Positions 40,498-49,522 of a stretch of 61,010 bases of DNA are shown in pieces. How positions within the stretch are numbered: the stretch's first letter is position 1; each line of letters begins with the position of its first letter. The stretch is from Burkholderia sp. Ax-1724 (lineage in GTDB: Bacteria > Pseudomonadota > Gammaproteobacteria > Burkholderiales > Burkholderiaceae): assembly GCF_011752995.1 (NCBI RefSeq), contig NZ_VWWL01000034.1:1-61010 (forward strand), in the 5' to 3' direction. A program made the position numbers and the translations under genes. The notes beneath the pieces were generated by a model. The model had not been told where the DNA came from. It did not search any database and saw only the letters and a list, made by a program, of their open reading frames with translations.

Positions 40498-41901
40498 ATG
40501 GAAACGAACGCATCGGCAAGCGGCGGGCACGGCTCGCAGGCTCGCAAGGCAACCGCCAGCGGCTGGATCGGCTCGGCGCTCGAGTACTACGACTTCTTCA
40601 TCTACGCTCAGGCCGCGGCCCTGATCTTCCCTCAGTTGTTCTTCCCTTCCGGCAATCCGAAGATCGCGATCGTCGCCTCGCTCGCCACCTACGGCGTCGG
40701 CTACGTGGCGCGGCCGATCGGCGCGCTCTTTCTCGGGCACTGGGGCGACACGCACGGCCGCAAGAACGTGCTGCTCCTCTGCATGTTCCTGATGGGGCTC
40801 TCGACGATGGCGGTCGGCCTGCTGCCGACCTATCACCAGATCGGCTTCCTCGCGCCGGTGCTGCTCGTCGTGCTGCGCCTGATCCAGGGCTTCGCGGTCG
40901 CCGGGGAAATCTCGGGCGCCAGTTCGATGATTCTCGAACACGCGCCATTCGGGCGGCGCGGCTACTACGCAAGCTTCACGCTGCAAGGCGTGCAGGCCGG
41001 GCAGATTCTCGCCGCCGCGGTGTTCCTGCCGCTCGCCTATTACATGGACGACAGCTCGTTCAACTCGTGGGGCTGGCGCATCCCGTTCCTGCTCAGCTCG
41101 GTCGTGCTGATCGCCGGCTACATCATCCGCCGCGAAGTCGAGGAAACTCCGGCGTTCGAGAAGGAAGACGCGAGCGGCGGCGTGCCGCGCTCGCCGATCG
41201 TCGAGGCATTCAAGTACAACTGGGCCGACATGCTGCGCGTGGTGCTGTGCTCGCTGATGAACGTGATCCCGGTGGTCGCGACGATTTTCGGCGCGGCCTA
41301 TGCGGTGCAGGCGTCGTACGGGATCGGCTTTTCGAAGAGCGTGTACCTGTGGATTCCGGTGGTCGGCAACATCGTCGCGGTGCTCGTGATTCCGTACGTC
41401 GGCAATCTGTCCGACCGTATCGGGCGGCGTCTGCCGATCATCGTCGGCGCGCTCGGCTCCGGGCTGCTCGCCTTCGGCTACCTCTACGCGATCAGCATCC
41501 GCAACGTGCCGCTCGCGATGGTGATGTCGATCCTGATGTGGGGCGTCATCTACCAGGGCTACAACGCGATCTTCCCGAGCTTCTATCCGGAACTGTTCCC
41601 GACCCGCTCGCGCGTCTCGGCGATGGCGATCGGCCAGAACGTCGGCACGACGATCACCGCGCTGCTGCCCGCGCTGTTCGCCTACGTCGCGCCGCCGGGA
41701 TCGAACAACGTGCCGCTCACGATCGGCGCGATCACGTTCGGCATCACGATCGTCTGCGCGATCACCGCGTGGAACACCCGCGAAAACTTCCGCGTGAAGC
41801 TCAGCGACCTCGGCGAGAAAGACGCGGTGCCGATCGACAAGCAGAGCTACGAGACGATGCGCGCACAAAGCATGGCCGACGCGAAAAAGGCCGTTGCCTG
41901 A
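40498..41901 (+). CDS. MHS-family metabolite:H+ symporter
   Basis: A 467-residue MFS transporter of the metabolite:H+ symporter subgroup (shikimate, citrate, aromatic acids). N-terminal SGWIGSALEYYDFFIYAQAA is the subgroup hallmark. GHWGDTHGRKNVLLLCMFLM is the TM2-3 loop, and RLIQGFAVAGEISGASSMI and EHAPFGRRGYYASFTLQG are typical. SFYPELFPTRSRVSAMAIG is in the second half. AGGAGACG precedes the ATG. Together with the downstream Gfo/Idh/MocA enzyme and dehydroquinase it suggests uptake of quinate, shikimate or a similar hydroxy acid. Confidence 0.92.
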   Translation: METNASASGGHGSQARKATASGWIGSALEYYDFFIYAQAAALIFPQLFFPSGNPKIAIVASLATYGVGYVARPIGALFLGHWGDTHGRKNVLLLCMFLMGLSTMAVGLLPTYHQIGFLAPVLLVVLRLIQGFAVAGEISGASSMILEHAPFGRRGYYASFTLQGVQAGQILAAAVFLPLAYYMDDSSFNSWGWRIPFLLSSVVLIAGYIIRREVEETPAFEKEDASGGVPRSPIVEAFKYNWADMLRVVLCSLMNVIPVVATIFGAAYAVQASYGIGFSKSVYLWIPVVGNIVAVLVIPYVGNLSDRIGRRLPIIVGALGSGLLAFGYLYAISIRNVPLAMVMSILMWGVIYQGYNAIFPSFYPELFPTRSRVSAMAIGQNVGTTITALLPALFAYVAPPGSNNVPLTIGAITFGITIVCAITAWNTRENFRVKLSDLGEKDAVPIDKQSYETMRAQSMADAKKAVA

Positions 41902-41922
41902 GCCCCGGCTTGAACCTGAACT

Positions 41923-41967
41923 CGAGCCCGAGCTTGAACCTGAACCTGGGCTCGAACGGATTTTTTT
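41923..41967 (+). terminator. Long-loop hairpin with T-run after the MHS symporter
   Basis: CGAGCCC (41923) pairs with GGGCTCG (41948) over an 18-base loop made of repeated TTGAACCTGAAC words. Six bases later come seven Ts. Partial termination between symporter and dehydrogenase is plausible. Confidence 0.5.
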
Positions 41968-42006
41968 AAACCCACTTCATTGCACCGACTTCAGAGGAAC
42001 CGCTTC

Positions 42007-43074
42007 ATGAACAGCACCCGGATCGCCGTGGCCGGCGCGGGCTACATCGGCCGCGCGCATATGGCCGTCGCGCAACGCAGCGCCACCGGCATGCTCTCGG
42101 CGATCGTCGACCCCTCACCCGCCGCCGCCGCGATCGCGGCCGAGGCCGGCGTGCCGCTCTACCGCACGCTCGACGAACTGCTCGAACGCGACCGTCCCGA
42201 CGGCGTGATTCTGGCGACGCCGAACCAGTTGCACGTCGAGCACGCCTCGCGCTGTCTCGCGGCCCGGGTGCCGACGCTGCTCGAAAAGCCGATTGCGCCG
42301 AGCGTCGAGGAAGCCGAGGCGCTCGTGGCCGAAGCGGACGCGAGCGGCGTGCCGCTGCTGATCGGCCATCATCGCGCGCACAGCCCGATCATGGCGCGCG
42401 CGCGGCAGCTGATCGACGAAGGCCGGCTCGGCCAGCTCGTCGCGGTCATGGGCAGCGCGGTGTTCTTCAAGCCCGACGAGTATTTCGCCGACGCCGAATG
42501 GCGGCGCCAGCCGGGCGGCGGCCCGATTCTGCTGAACATGATTCACGAGGTGCACAACCTGCGCATGCTGTGCGGCGATATCGTCGCGGTGCAGGCTTTC
42601 TCGTCGCATGCGACGCGCGGCTTTCCGGTCGAAGACACGGTGGCGATCAACCTGCGCTTCGCCAACGGCGCGCTCGGCAGCTTCATGCTGTCCGACACGG
42701 CCGCGAGCGCGCGCAGCTGGGAGCAGACCTCGCAGGAAAACAAGGCGTACCCGTCGTATGCCGATGAAGACTGCTACGTGATCGCCGGCACGTTCGGCTC
42801 GCTCTCGGTGCCGACGATGCGCCTGAAAACCTACGGCAAGGCCGAGGACCGTTCGTGGTGGAAGCCGTTCGACGTCAGCGTTGCCGAAATGACGCGCGAC
42901 GATCCGCTCAAGCTGCAGCTCGAACACTTCGTGCGCGTGATTCGTCGCGAGGAACCGCCGCTCGTCAGCGCGCGCGACGGCTTGCAGAATCTGCGCATTA
43001 CCGAGGCGATCGTCGAGGCGGCCAGAACGGGCTCGGTCGTCGAAACGGTGTCCACGGCGGCGGCCGCGCATTAA
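42007..43074 (+). CDS. Gfo/Idh/MocA-family NAD(P)-dependent dehydrogenase
   Basis: A 355-residue oxidoreductase. The N-terminal Rossmann fold has AVAGAGYIGRAHMAVAQ. The cofactor/active Lys is in LEKPIAPSVEEAEALV (EKP motif). The C-terminal domain includes GHHRAHSPIMARARQLIDEG, GGGPILLNMIHEVHNLRML (the family N-x-H-x-H like segment) and FPVEDTVAINLRFANGALG. It is followed after 55 bp by a type II dehydroquinase, so a quinate/shikimate- or related cyclitol-acid oxidation role is likely. The exact substrate cannot be fixed. Confidence 0.9.
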   Translation: MNSTRIAVAGAGYIGRAHMAVAQRSATGMLSAIVDPSPAAAAIAAEAGVPLYRTLDELLERDRPDGVILATPNQLHVEHASRCLAARVPTLLEKPIAPSVEEAEALVAEADASGVPLLIGHHRAHSPIMARARQLIDEGRLGQLVAVMGSAVFFKPDEYFADAEWRRQPGGGPILLNMIHEVHNLRMLCGDIVAVQAFSSHATRGFPVEDTVAINLRFANGALGSFMLSDTAASARSWEQTSQENKAYPSYADEDCYVIAGTFGSLSVPTMRLKTYGKAEDRSWWKPFDVSVAEMTRDDPLKLQLEHFVRVIRREEPPLVSARDGLQNLRITEAIVEAARTGSVVETVSTAAAAH

Positions 43075-43129
43075 AATGCGCAGGCAGGCTGCAACCCTTC
43101 AATTCACCATTCAGATACGCTAAAGCTAA

Positions 43130-43567
43130 ATGAAAACCTTCGTGATGTTGCACGGTATCAACCACAACATGTTCGGCAAGCGCGACCCCGCGCAATACGG
43201 CACGATCACGCTCGCCGAAATCGACGAGCGTCTGCGCGTCCTCGGCGACGAACTCGGCGTGCGCGTCGAGAGCTTTCAGACCAATAGCGAAGCCGAGATG
43301 TGCGAGCGCATCCACAAGGCGTTCCTCGACAACGCCGACGGCGTGATGATCAATGCGGGCGCGTGGACCCATTACAGCTACGGCATTCGCGACGCGCTCG
43401 CGATCCTGACGGTGCCAGTGGTCGAGATCCACATGTCGAACATTCATGCGCGCGAGCCGTTCCGCCATCTGTCGGTGTTCGCAGAGATCGCCAAGGGACA
43501 GATTTGCGGGTTCGGCGTGGACAGCTATCTGCTCGGGCTGCGCGCGGCGGTGTCGGCGGCGGCCTGA
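43130..43567 (+). CDS. aroQ: Type II 3-dehydroquinate dehydratase (catabolic paralogue)
   Basis: A 145-residue type II dehydroquinase, which converts 3-dehydroquinate to 3-dehydroshikimate. HGINHNMFGKRDPAQYGT stands for the housekeeping HGPNLNLLGxREPxxYG; the catalytic base Tyr is kept in AQYG and the loop Arg in GKRD. The anion-binding INAGAWTHYSYGIRDAL and EIHMSNIHAREPFRH (catalytic His, Arg) are intact. The divergent first motif and placement beside a transporter and dehydrogenase indicate a catabolic copy rather than the aromatic-biosynthesis gene. Confidence 0.9.
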   Translation: MKTFVMLHGINHNMFGKRDPAQYGTITLAEIDERLRVLGDELGVRVESFQTNSEAEMCERIHKAFLDNADGVMINAGAWTHYSYGIRDALAILTVPVVEIHMSNIHAREPFRHLSVFAEIAKGQICGFGVDSYLLGLRAAVSAAA

Positions 43568-43645
43568 CGTTGCACGGTCGCGCGGTTGCCCTGAGCAAGT
43601 TGCACTGAGCGGCCGCACAAGCCTACGGACGGGTTGACTCCACGC

Positions 43646-44779
43646 TTAACGCCACGCTTCGGTCAGCTCGTTCGCCAGCACCATTTTTTCGCGGACCGCT
43701 TCCACGAAGCTCGCGTCGATACCACCCTGCGCCTTCAGGAATTTCAGCGCGGCCGAATGCACGACCCGCATCGCCCCACCGTCGATGCCTTTCATCCGTG
43801 CCGCGCCGCGCCGCGTTTCTTCGACCAGATCGCGCGCACTCGTGAAATCGGGCGCCAAACCGCATTGCGCGTCGAAGCCGGCGCGCAAGCTCGCCGCGTA
43901 TTCGCGCGACTGGCCGAGCCGGTCCATGTCGATCAGCAGATCGACACCCTCCCCCATGCGCAACGCGCAAAGCATCCACAACGCGACGAAGGCGCGATAC
44001 GCGTTCTCGCCTTCCACCGTGCGCGCGTATTGCTCGCAGGCCATCGCATAGGCGTCGTCCGGCATCGACGCCATGAGCGGCGGCAGACTCGCGCCGCAGA
44101 GCCCGAGCACCTCTTTCACGAGCGGGTCCGACTGATTCAGTCCGAGCACGCGAAACGGCGCCGCGACGAAAAACGGATTGCTCCACTGCTGCCTGAGCAG
44201 CCAACCCGACGCGAATTGCGATGCGGGATTGCGCAGCACGCCCACGTGCATGGCGTCGGCAAACGCCTGCCTGAACCACGGCAGGCGTCCGCCCGAGCGA
44301 CAAAACTTGAAGACCGGCACGCGCCGCTGTTCGGCGGTGCGCTCGCACAGATTGCGCAGATACGTGTGCAGGGCCGGAAATTGCGCATCGGGCGCGTGGC
44401 CGAAACGGTCGAGACTGAAGCGCCGGTCGTAGCCGGCCACGCCGCGCGCGTTCTCACGCAGAAACGGGCGGTATTCGTCGAAGTATGGCGTCGAGAGCGG
44501 CGGATGCCCCGAGGTCAGCGTGGGGCGCGACGCCGCGACGTCGGCGAGACTCAGTTCGGCCAGCACGTTGCTGAGCGGTTCGTAGAAGCCGGTCGCGCGC
44601 TCGAGTTCGCGCAAGCGCGACCAGACCCACGTTCCCGCGCTGCGCCAGCCCGTGTGCAGAAATACCGCCTGTTTCAGCGGGTTTTGTTGCGGCGTGGCGT
44701 CGTTGATCGATGAGTTCATCGTCGAATTCGTCGATGACGTAGCGGGCAATTCAGAAGGCAACTCGGGAGGCAACGACAT
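43646..44779 (-). CDS. Sulfotransferase-like P-loop protein
   Basis: A 377-residue cytoplasmic protein. After a low-complexity Ser/Pro/Asn N-terminus (1-35) comes FLHTGWRSAGTWVWSRLREL, resembling the 5-prime phosphosulfate-binding loop of PAPS sulfotransferases. A mid-protein VGVLRNPASQFASGWLLRQQ resembles the 3-prime phosphate loop (RxPxxxxxS). FKFCRSGGRLPWFRQAF lies between. No acceptor-specific partner is encoded nearby. The start could be a few codons later. Similar proteins modify glycans, lipids or secreted metabolites; substrate unknown. Confidence 0.6.
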   Translation of the reverse strand: MSLPPELPSELPATSSTNSTMNSSINDATPQQNPLKQAVFLHTGWRSAGTWVWSRLRELERATGFYEPLSNVLAELSLADVAASRPTLTSGHPPLSTPYFDEYRPFLRENARGVAGYDRRFSLDRFGHAPDAQFPALHTYLRNLCERTAEQRRVPVFKFCRSGGRLPWFRQAFADAMHVGVLRNPASQFASGWLLRQQWSNPFFVAAPFRVLGLNQSDPLVKEVLGLCGASLPPLMASMPDDAYAMACEQYARTVEGENAYRAFVALWMLCALRMGEGVDLLIDMDRLGQSREYAASLRAGFDAQCGLAPDFTSARDLVEETRRGAARMKGIDGGAMRVVHSAALKFLKAQGGIDASFVEAVREKMVLANELTEAWR

Positions 44780-44941
44780 GGGACTTCTCTTCCGGAAATC
44801 GAATGAAAGCGGCGACGCATCGGCGCAAATGCAGAACCAACGCGGCAGAAGCCGCCACTTTACCTCGTACGGCAGTAGCGTCGATTAGAAACGCGATGAC
44901 GACCGGTACCGCGTGGGCAGCGACTCAACCGTACAGTACCG

Positions 44942-45391
44942 TCACTCGTCCTCTTCCGACAAACCGGCGAGCAGGTCGTCCACCGCGCGATACACGCGCT
45001 CGACGATCTCCGGCCCCACCTTGCGTTCGAGTTCGCGATAGTGCGCCTCGAGGTCCTTCGAAATCACGCGCACGAGTTCGACGCTCGTATCGGTCAGCGA
45101 CACGAGCACGCGGCGCTGATCTTCGGCAAAACGCTCCTTGGTAATGAGCTCCATGCTCTCCATGCGCGCGAGCACGCCGGCCATGCTCGGGCTCGAAATC
45201 GTGCAGATATCGGAGATATGGCGCGGCTCCATCGGACCATGCTCGTTGAGTGCGCGTATCACCCGCCATTGCTGTTCGGTCAGCCCATGCGCGGTGATCA
45301 GCGGACGAAAGCGCTGCATCATTTTTTCGCGGGCGCGTAGCAGCAGCATCGGCAGATTGCGGTGCAAAACTCGGATGGACGCAGCGGACAT
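44942..45391 (-). CDS. hpaR: MarR-family regulator of homoprotocatechuate genes (HpaR)
   Basis: A 149-residue MarR regulator of the HpaR type. LHRNLPMLLLRAREKMMQRF opens the protein; the helix-turn-helix includes LTEQQWRVIRALNEHGPMEP and ISSPSMAGVLARMESMELI, and the wing RFAEDQRRVLVSLTD. It ends in acidic residues. It is divergent from hpaG1 across 170 bp that hold an AT-rich inverted repeat. HpaR represses the meta-cleavage operon until homoprotocatechuate or 4-hydroxyphenylacetate is present. An upstream TTG start would add 18 residues. Confidence 0.88.
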   Translation of the reverse strand: MSAASIRVLHRNLPMLLLRAREKMMQRFRPLITAHGLTEQQWRVIRALNEHGPMEPRHISDICTISSPSMAGVLARMESMELITKERFAEDQRRVLVSLTDTSVELVRVISKDLEAHYRELERKVGPEIVERVYRAVDDLLAGLSEEDE

Positions 45392-45487
45392 ATTGACGAG
45401 GAATTGAGAGCGGTTCTCGAAGCTTAAGGGAAAACCCGCGATCAACCAACAGCCTATTGACCGTGCATCATATCAAGCACGATACTG

Positions 45488-45499
45488 CTAACATATTAG
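45488..45499. promoter_or_regulatory. AT-rich inverted repeat in the hpaR-hpaG1 gap
   Basis: CTAACATATTAG has 4-bp arms (CTAA/TTAG) and is among the most AT-rich points of the gap, about 60 bp before hpaG1. It is a plausible HpaR operator or promoter -10 area; evidence is only position and symmetry. Confidence 0.3.
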
Positions 45500-45560
45500 T
45501 GTTTTCGTCGAACGACCGCCAGAACGTTCGCCGGGATTTCTTCCACGAGGCCGCGCATTC

Positions 45561-46337
45561 ATGTTTGCCCTTGCCGATCATCTGCTGCATCCCGAAGGCG
45601 ACGCGCTGCCTCGCGAGATGGACGCCCACGCCGCAGCCGCGCTGCTCGCGCGTGGCATCACATGCCGCGCGCCGGTGGGCGGCGCCGTCTACGGCACGCT
45701 GCTGAACGACCGCGCCGCGCTCGCGGCGCTCGGCGATGCGGTGAACGCCGCGCCTTACAAGGCGCCGCCCCAAGCGCCGGTGCTCTATCTGAAACCGCGC
45801 AACACGTTCGCCGGTCATCGCGCGCGCGTCGTCGTGCCGGACGATGCGCCCGGCGTCGAAGTCGGCGCGTCGCTCGGCATCGTGATCGGCCGCACCGCGA
45901 CGCGCGTGAGCGCCGAACACGCGGCGGACTATATCGCCGGCTACACATTGATCGGCGATCTGAGCGTGCCGCATACCAACGTGTACCGCCCGAACGTGCG
46001 CCTGCGCGCCCGCGACGGCTTCTGCGTGATCGGCCCGGCGCTCGTTGCCGCACGCCACGTCGCAACGCCCGATGCGCTCGAGATCAGCGTGTCGCTCAAC
46101 GATGCGAAGCCGCCGTTCACCGCGAACACTGCGTCGTCGCTACGCAACGTCGCGCAACTGCTCGCCGACGTCACCGACTTCATGACGCTCGATGCGGGCG
46201 ACGTCATCACGCTCGGCGTGCCCCACGGCTCGCCGGTCGCGCGCAGCGGCGACACGGCCACCTTGTCGATCGGCACGCTGCCGCCGCTCGTCGTCTCGTT
46301 CGTCGGCGCGCATCGTCACAACGGAGAACCGTCATGA
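45561..46337 (+). CDS. hpaG1: HpaG1 subunit: homoprotocatechuate-pathway isomerase/decarboxylase, N-terminal half
   Basis: A 258-residue fumarylacetoacetate-hydrolase-fold protein equivalent to the N-terminal half of E. coli HpaG. It has APVLYLKPRNTFAGHRARVV (substrate loop), GVEVGASLGIVIGRTATRVS with a metal-binding Glu, YTLIGDLSVPHTNVYRPNVR and GDVITLGVPHGSPV. The bifunctional E. coli enzyme decarboxylates 5-oxopent-3-ene-1,2,5-tricarboxylate and isomerises the product. Here the two halves are separate genes overlapping by 4 bp (ATGA), so stoichiometric coupled synthesis is likely. First gene of the hpa operon. Confidence 0.9.
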   Translation: MFALADHLLHPEGDALPREMDAHAAAALLARGITCRAPVGGAVYGTLLNDRAALAALGDAVNAAPYKAPPQAPVLYLKPRNTFAGHRARVVVPDDAPGVEVGASLGIVIGRTATRVSAEHAADYIAGYTLIGDLSVPHTNVYRPNVRLRARDGFCVIGPALVAARHVATPDALEISVSLNDAKPPFTANTASSLRNVAQLLADVTDFMTLDAGDVITLGVPHGSPVARSGDTATLSIGTLPPLVVSFVGAHRHNGEPS

Positions 46338-47092
46338 TGCGCGGCCGGGTTGCCTACGCGGGAGCGATTCACCAAGCCTATCCGTATGAACATGGCGTGC
46401 GTCTCGCCGACGGCCGCGTGCGCCGCGAAGACGAAGTGGTCTGGCTCGCGCCGATCGAAGTCGGCACGATCTTCGCGCTCGGCCTCAACTACGCCGAGCA
46501 CGCGAAGGAATTGCAGTTCGGCAAGCAGGAAGAGCCACTCGTGTTTCTGAAGGGACCGGGCACGGTGCTCGGCCATCGCGGCGTCACGCGCCGTCCCGCC
46601 GACGTCGCGTTCATGCACTACGAGTGCGAACTCGCGGTCGTGATCGGCCAAACCGTGCGCAACGTCGAGCGTGAAAACGCCATGCAGCACGTGGCCGGCT
46701 ACATGATCGCGAACGACTACGCGATTCGCGATTACCTCGAAAACTACTATCGCCCGAACCTGCGCGTGAAGAATCGCGACGGCGGCACCGTGCTCGGCCC
46801 CTGGTTCGTCGACGCGGCCGACATCGCCGACGTCAACCAGCTGGAACTGCGCACCTTCGTGAACGGCACGCGCCAGCAATGCGGCAACACGCGCGATCTC
46901 GTCACCGGCATCCCCGCACTGATCGAATATCTGAGCGGCTTCATGACGCTCGCGCCCGGCGACGTGATCCTGACCGGCACGCCCGAAGGCATCGTCAACG
47001 TCGACGTGGGCGATGAAGTCGTCTGCGAAATCGACGGCCTCGGCCGTCTCGTGAATACGATCGCATCCGACGCGGACTTCGGCCGCGCGTGA
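46334..47092 (+). CDS. hpaG2: HpaG2 subunit: 5-oxopent-3-ene-1,2,5-tricarboxylate decarboxylase/isomerase half
   Basis: A 252-residue FAH-fold protein equivalent to the C-terminal half of HpaG. IFALGLNYAEHAKELQFGKQ and PLVFLKGPGTVLGHRG form the entrance and metal site. ECELAVVIGQTVRNV holds the acidic ligands. YMIANDYAIRDYLENYYRPN, KNRDGGTVLGPWFVD and PGDVILTGTPEGIVNVDVGD are conserved. The start overlaps the hpaG1 stop and GGAGAACC is inside hpaG1. The dehydrogenase hpaE follows 29 bp downstream. Confidence 0.92.
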   Translation: MMRGRVAYAGAIHQAYPYEHGVRLADGRVRREDEVVWLAPIEVGTIFALGLNYAEHAKELQFGKQEEPLVFLKGPGTVLGHRGVTRRPADVAFMHYECELAVVIGQTVRNVERENAMQHVAGYMIANDYAIRDYLENYYRPNLRVKNRDGGTVLGPWFVDAADIADVNQLELRTFVNGTRQQCGNTRDLVTGIPALIEYLSGFMTLAPGDVILTGTPEGIVNVDVGDEVVCEIDGLGRLVNTIASDADFGRA

Positions 47093-47121
47093 TCCGCAGC
47101 GAACAGGAAAAGGACAACGCA

Positions 47122-48579
47122 ATGACGATCGACCATCTGATCAACGGCGAAGCGTGCGCCTCGAACGAGTACTTCGAAACCGTCAATCCGGCCACCCAGG
47201 ATGTGCTCGCCGAAGTCGCACGCGGCGGTGCGAAGGAAGTCGACGCGGCCGTGAGCGCCGCGAAGAACGCGTTCCCCGCGTGGGCCGCGAAGCCCGCCGC
47301 CGAGCGCGCGAAGCTGATCCGCAAGCTCGGCGAACTGATTACGCAGCACGTACCGGAAATTTCGAAAACCGAAACGAAGGACACCGGCCAGACGATCTCG
47401 CAAACGCGCAAGCAGCTCGTGCCGCGCGCCGCCGACAACTTCAGCTATTTCGCCGAGATGTGCACGCGCGTCGACGGCCATACGTACCCGACCGATTCGC
47501 ATCTGAATTACACGCTGTTCCATCCGGTCGGCGTGTGCGCGCTGATCTCGCCGTGGAACGTGCCGTTCATGACGGCCACGTGGAAAGTCGCGCCCTGCCT
47601 CGCATTCGGCAACACGGCCGTGCTGAAGATGAGCGAACTGTCGCCGCTCACCGCGTCGATGCTCGGCCAGCTCGCGCTCGAAGCGGGCATTCCGAAGGGC
47701 GTGCTCAACGTCGTGCACGGCTTCGGCAAGGAAACGGGCGAACCGCTCGTCGCGCATCGCGACGTGCATGCGGTGTCGTTCACGGGTTCGACGGCAACGG
47801 GCAATCGCATCGTGCAAACCGCGGGCCTCAAGAAGTTCTCGATGGAACTCGGCGGCAAATCGCCGTTCGTGATCTTCGACGACGCCGACTTCGAGCGCGC
47901 GCTCGACGCCGCTGTATTCATGATCTTCTCGAACAATGGCGAGCGCTGCACGGCGGGCTCGCGCATTCTGGTGCAGCGCTCCATTTACGCGCGCTTTGCC
48001 GGGCGCTTCATCGAGCGTGCGAAGCGTCTGAGCGTGGGCGATCCGCTTGCCGACAGCACGATCGTCGGCCCGATGATCAGCCAGGGGCATCTCGCGAAAG
48101 TGCGCAGCTATATCGAACTCGGCCCGAAAGAAGGCGCAACGCTCGCCTGCGGCGGGCTCGATACGCCCGCTCTGCCCGCCACACTGCGTCAAGGCAATTT
48201 CGTCATGCCAACCGTATTCGTCGACGTCGACAATCGCATGCGCATCGCGCAGGAAGAAATCTTCGGACCGGTCGCCTGCCTGATTCCGTTCGACGACGAA
48301 GCCGAGGCGATCCGTCTCGCCAACGATATTTCGTATGGCCTGTCGAGCTACATCTGGACCGAGAACACGGGCCGCGCGCTGCGCGTGGCCGCCGCCGTCG
48401 AAGCCGGCATGTGCTTCGTCAACAGTCAGAACGTGCGCGATCTGCGCCAGCCGTTCGGCGGCACGAAAGCCTCGGGCGTGGGCCGCGAAGGCGGTACCTG
48501 GAGCTACGAAGTGTTTCTCGAACCGAAGAACGTCTGCGTGTCGCTCGGCTCGCATCACATTCCGCGCTGGGGCGTTTGA
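47122..48579 (+). CDS. hpaE: 5-carboxymethyl-2-hydroxymuconate semialdehyde dehydrogenase
   Basis: A 485-residue NAD-dependent aldehyde dehydrogenase that oxidises CHMS, the ring-cleavage product made by HpaD. Motifs: ISPWNVPFMTATWKVAPCLA (cofactor), SFTGSTATGNRIVQTAGLKK, the general base in MELGGKSPFVIFDDAD, the nucleophile Cys in NNGERCTAGSRILVQ, and EEIFGPVACLIPF. The C-terminal KASGVGREGGTWSYEVFLEP is typical. The start at 47122 is favoured by AAAGGA upstream; a GTG eleven codons earlier would overlap hpaG2. Confidence 0.94.
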   Translation: MTIDHLINGEACASNEYFETVNPATQDVLAEVARGGAKEVDAAVSAAKNAFPAWAAKPAAERAKLIRKLGELITQHVPEISKTETKDTGQTISQTRKQLVPRAADNFSYFAEMCTRVDGHTYPTDSHLNYTLFHPVGVCALISPWNVPFMTATWKVAPCLAFGNTAVLKMSELSPLTASMLGQLALEAGIPKGVLNVVHGFGKETGEPLVAHRDVHAVSFTGSTATGNRIVQTAGLKKFSMELGGKSPFVIFDDADFERALDAAVFMIFSNNGERCTAGSRILVQRSIYARFAGRFIERAKRLSVGDPLADSTIVGPMISQGHLAKVRSYIELGPKEGATLACGGLDTPALPATLRQGNFVMPTVFVDVDNRMRIAQEEIFGPVACLIPFDDEAEAIRLANDISYGLSSYIWTENTGRALRVAAAVEAGMCFVNSQNVRDLRQPFGGTKASGVGREGGTWSYEVFLEPKNVCVSLGSHHIPRWGV

Positions 48580-48639
48580 CCACGGCGGCATCCGCGCAGG
48601 CACACGCCGCGCGACGCCAGGCCGACAAAGGAGATCGCG

Positions 48640-49503
48640 ATGGGCAAACTCGCGTTGGCAGCAAAAGTCACTCACGTACCGTCGTTGTATTTGTCCGAAC
48701 TCGACGGTCCGCACAAGGGCTGCCGCCAGGCCGCCATCGACGGTCATCATGAGATCGGCCGGCGCTGTCGCGAACTCGGCGTCGATACGATCGTCGTCTT
48801 CGACGTGCACTGGCTCGTGAATAGCGAATACCACATCAATTGCGCGCCGCAATTCGAAGGGGTGTACACGAGCAACGAACTGCCGCACTTCATCAGAAAC
48901 ATGCCGTACGCCTACCCCGGCAATGCCGGGCTCGGCCATCTGATCGCGGACGTCGCCAACGAAATGGGCGTGAAAAGCCGCGCGCACAGCGAGACCACGC
49001 TCGAACTCGAATACGGCACGCTGGTGCCGATGCGCTACATGAATAGCGACCAGCACTTCAAGACCGTGTCAGTGGCGGGCTGGTGCATGTGGCACGACCT
49101 CGCAACGAGCGCGCGTTTCGGTCTCGCGGTGCGCCGCGCGATCGAGGAGCGTTACGACGGCACGGTCGCGATTCTCGCGAGCGGTTCGCTCTCCCACCAC
49201 TTCGCGAACAACGGCACGGCCGAACAATTCATGCACAAGGTATGGAGCCCGTTTCTCGAACAGATGGACCGCAGCGTCGTGCGTCTGTGGGAAACCGGCG
49301 ACTGGAAGACGTTCTGCGACATGCTGCCGCTCTATAACGAAAAATGCTGGGGCGAAGGCGGCATGCACGACACCGCAATGCTGCTCGGCGCGCTCGGCTG
49401 GGATCGCTACGACGGCAAGGCCGAGGTCGTCACGCCGTATTTCGGCAGTTCGGGCACGGGGCAGATCAACGCGATCTTCCCGGTTACGCCGCTACCCGTC
49501 TGA
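48640..49503 (+). CDS. hpaD: 3,4-dihydroxyphenylacetate 2,3-dioxygenase
   Basis: A 287-residue class III (LigB-type) extradiol dioxygenase that opens the homoprotocatechuate ring with O2 and Fe(II). N-terminal AAKVTHVPSLYLSELDGPHK carries an Fe-ligand His. VFDVHWLVNSEYHINC holds a second metal His and the active-site region. ILASGSLSHHFANNG has the catalytic acid/base His pair, and YFGSSGTGQINAIFP ends the protein. A strong AAAGGAGAT ribosome site. It sits after hpaE and before hpaF, as in other hpa clusters. Confidence 0.93.
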   Translation: MGKLALAAKVTHVPSLYLSELDGPHKGCRQAAIDGHHEIGRRCRELGVDTIVVFDVHWLVNSEYHINCAPQFEGVYTSNELPHFIRNMPYAYPGNAGLGHLIADVANEMGVKSRAHSETTLELEYGTLVPMRYMNSDQHFKTVSVAGWCMWHDLATSARFGLAVRRAIEERYDGTVAILASGSLSHHFANNGTAEQFMHKVWSPFLEQMDRSVVRLWETGDWKTFCDMLPLYNEKCWGEGGMHDTAMLLGALGWDRYDGKAEVVTPYFGSSGTGQINAIFPVTPLPV

Positions 49504-49522
49504 CACTCGCAAAGGAATCGCC

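Noticed and set aside
46747..49056. Minus-strand frame of 769 codons opposite hpaE and hpaD
   Set aside because: Entirely antisense to two well-identified enzymes; His/Arg-rich without motifs.
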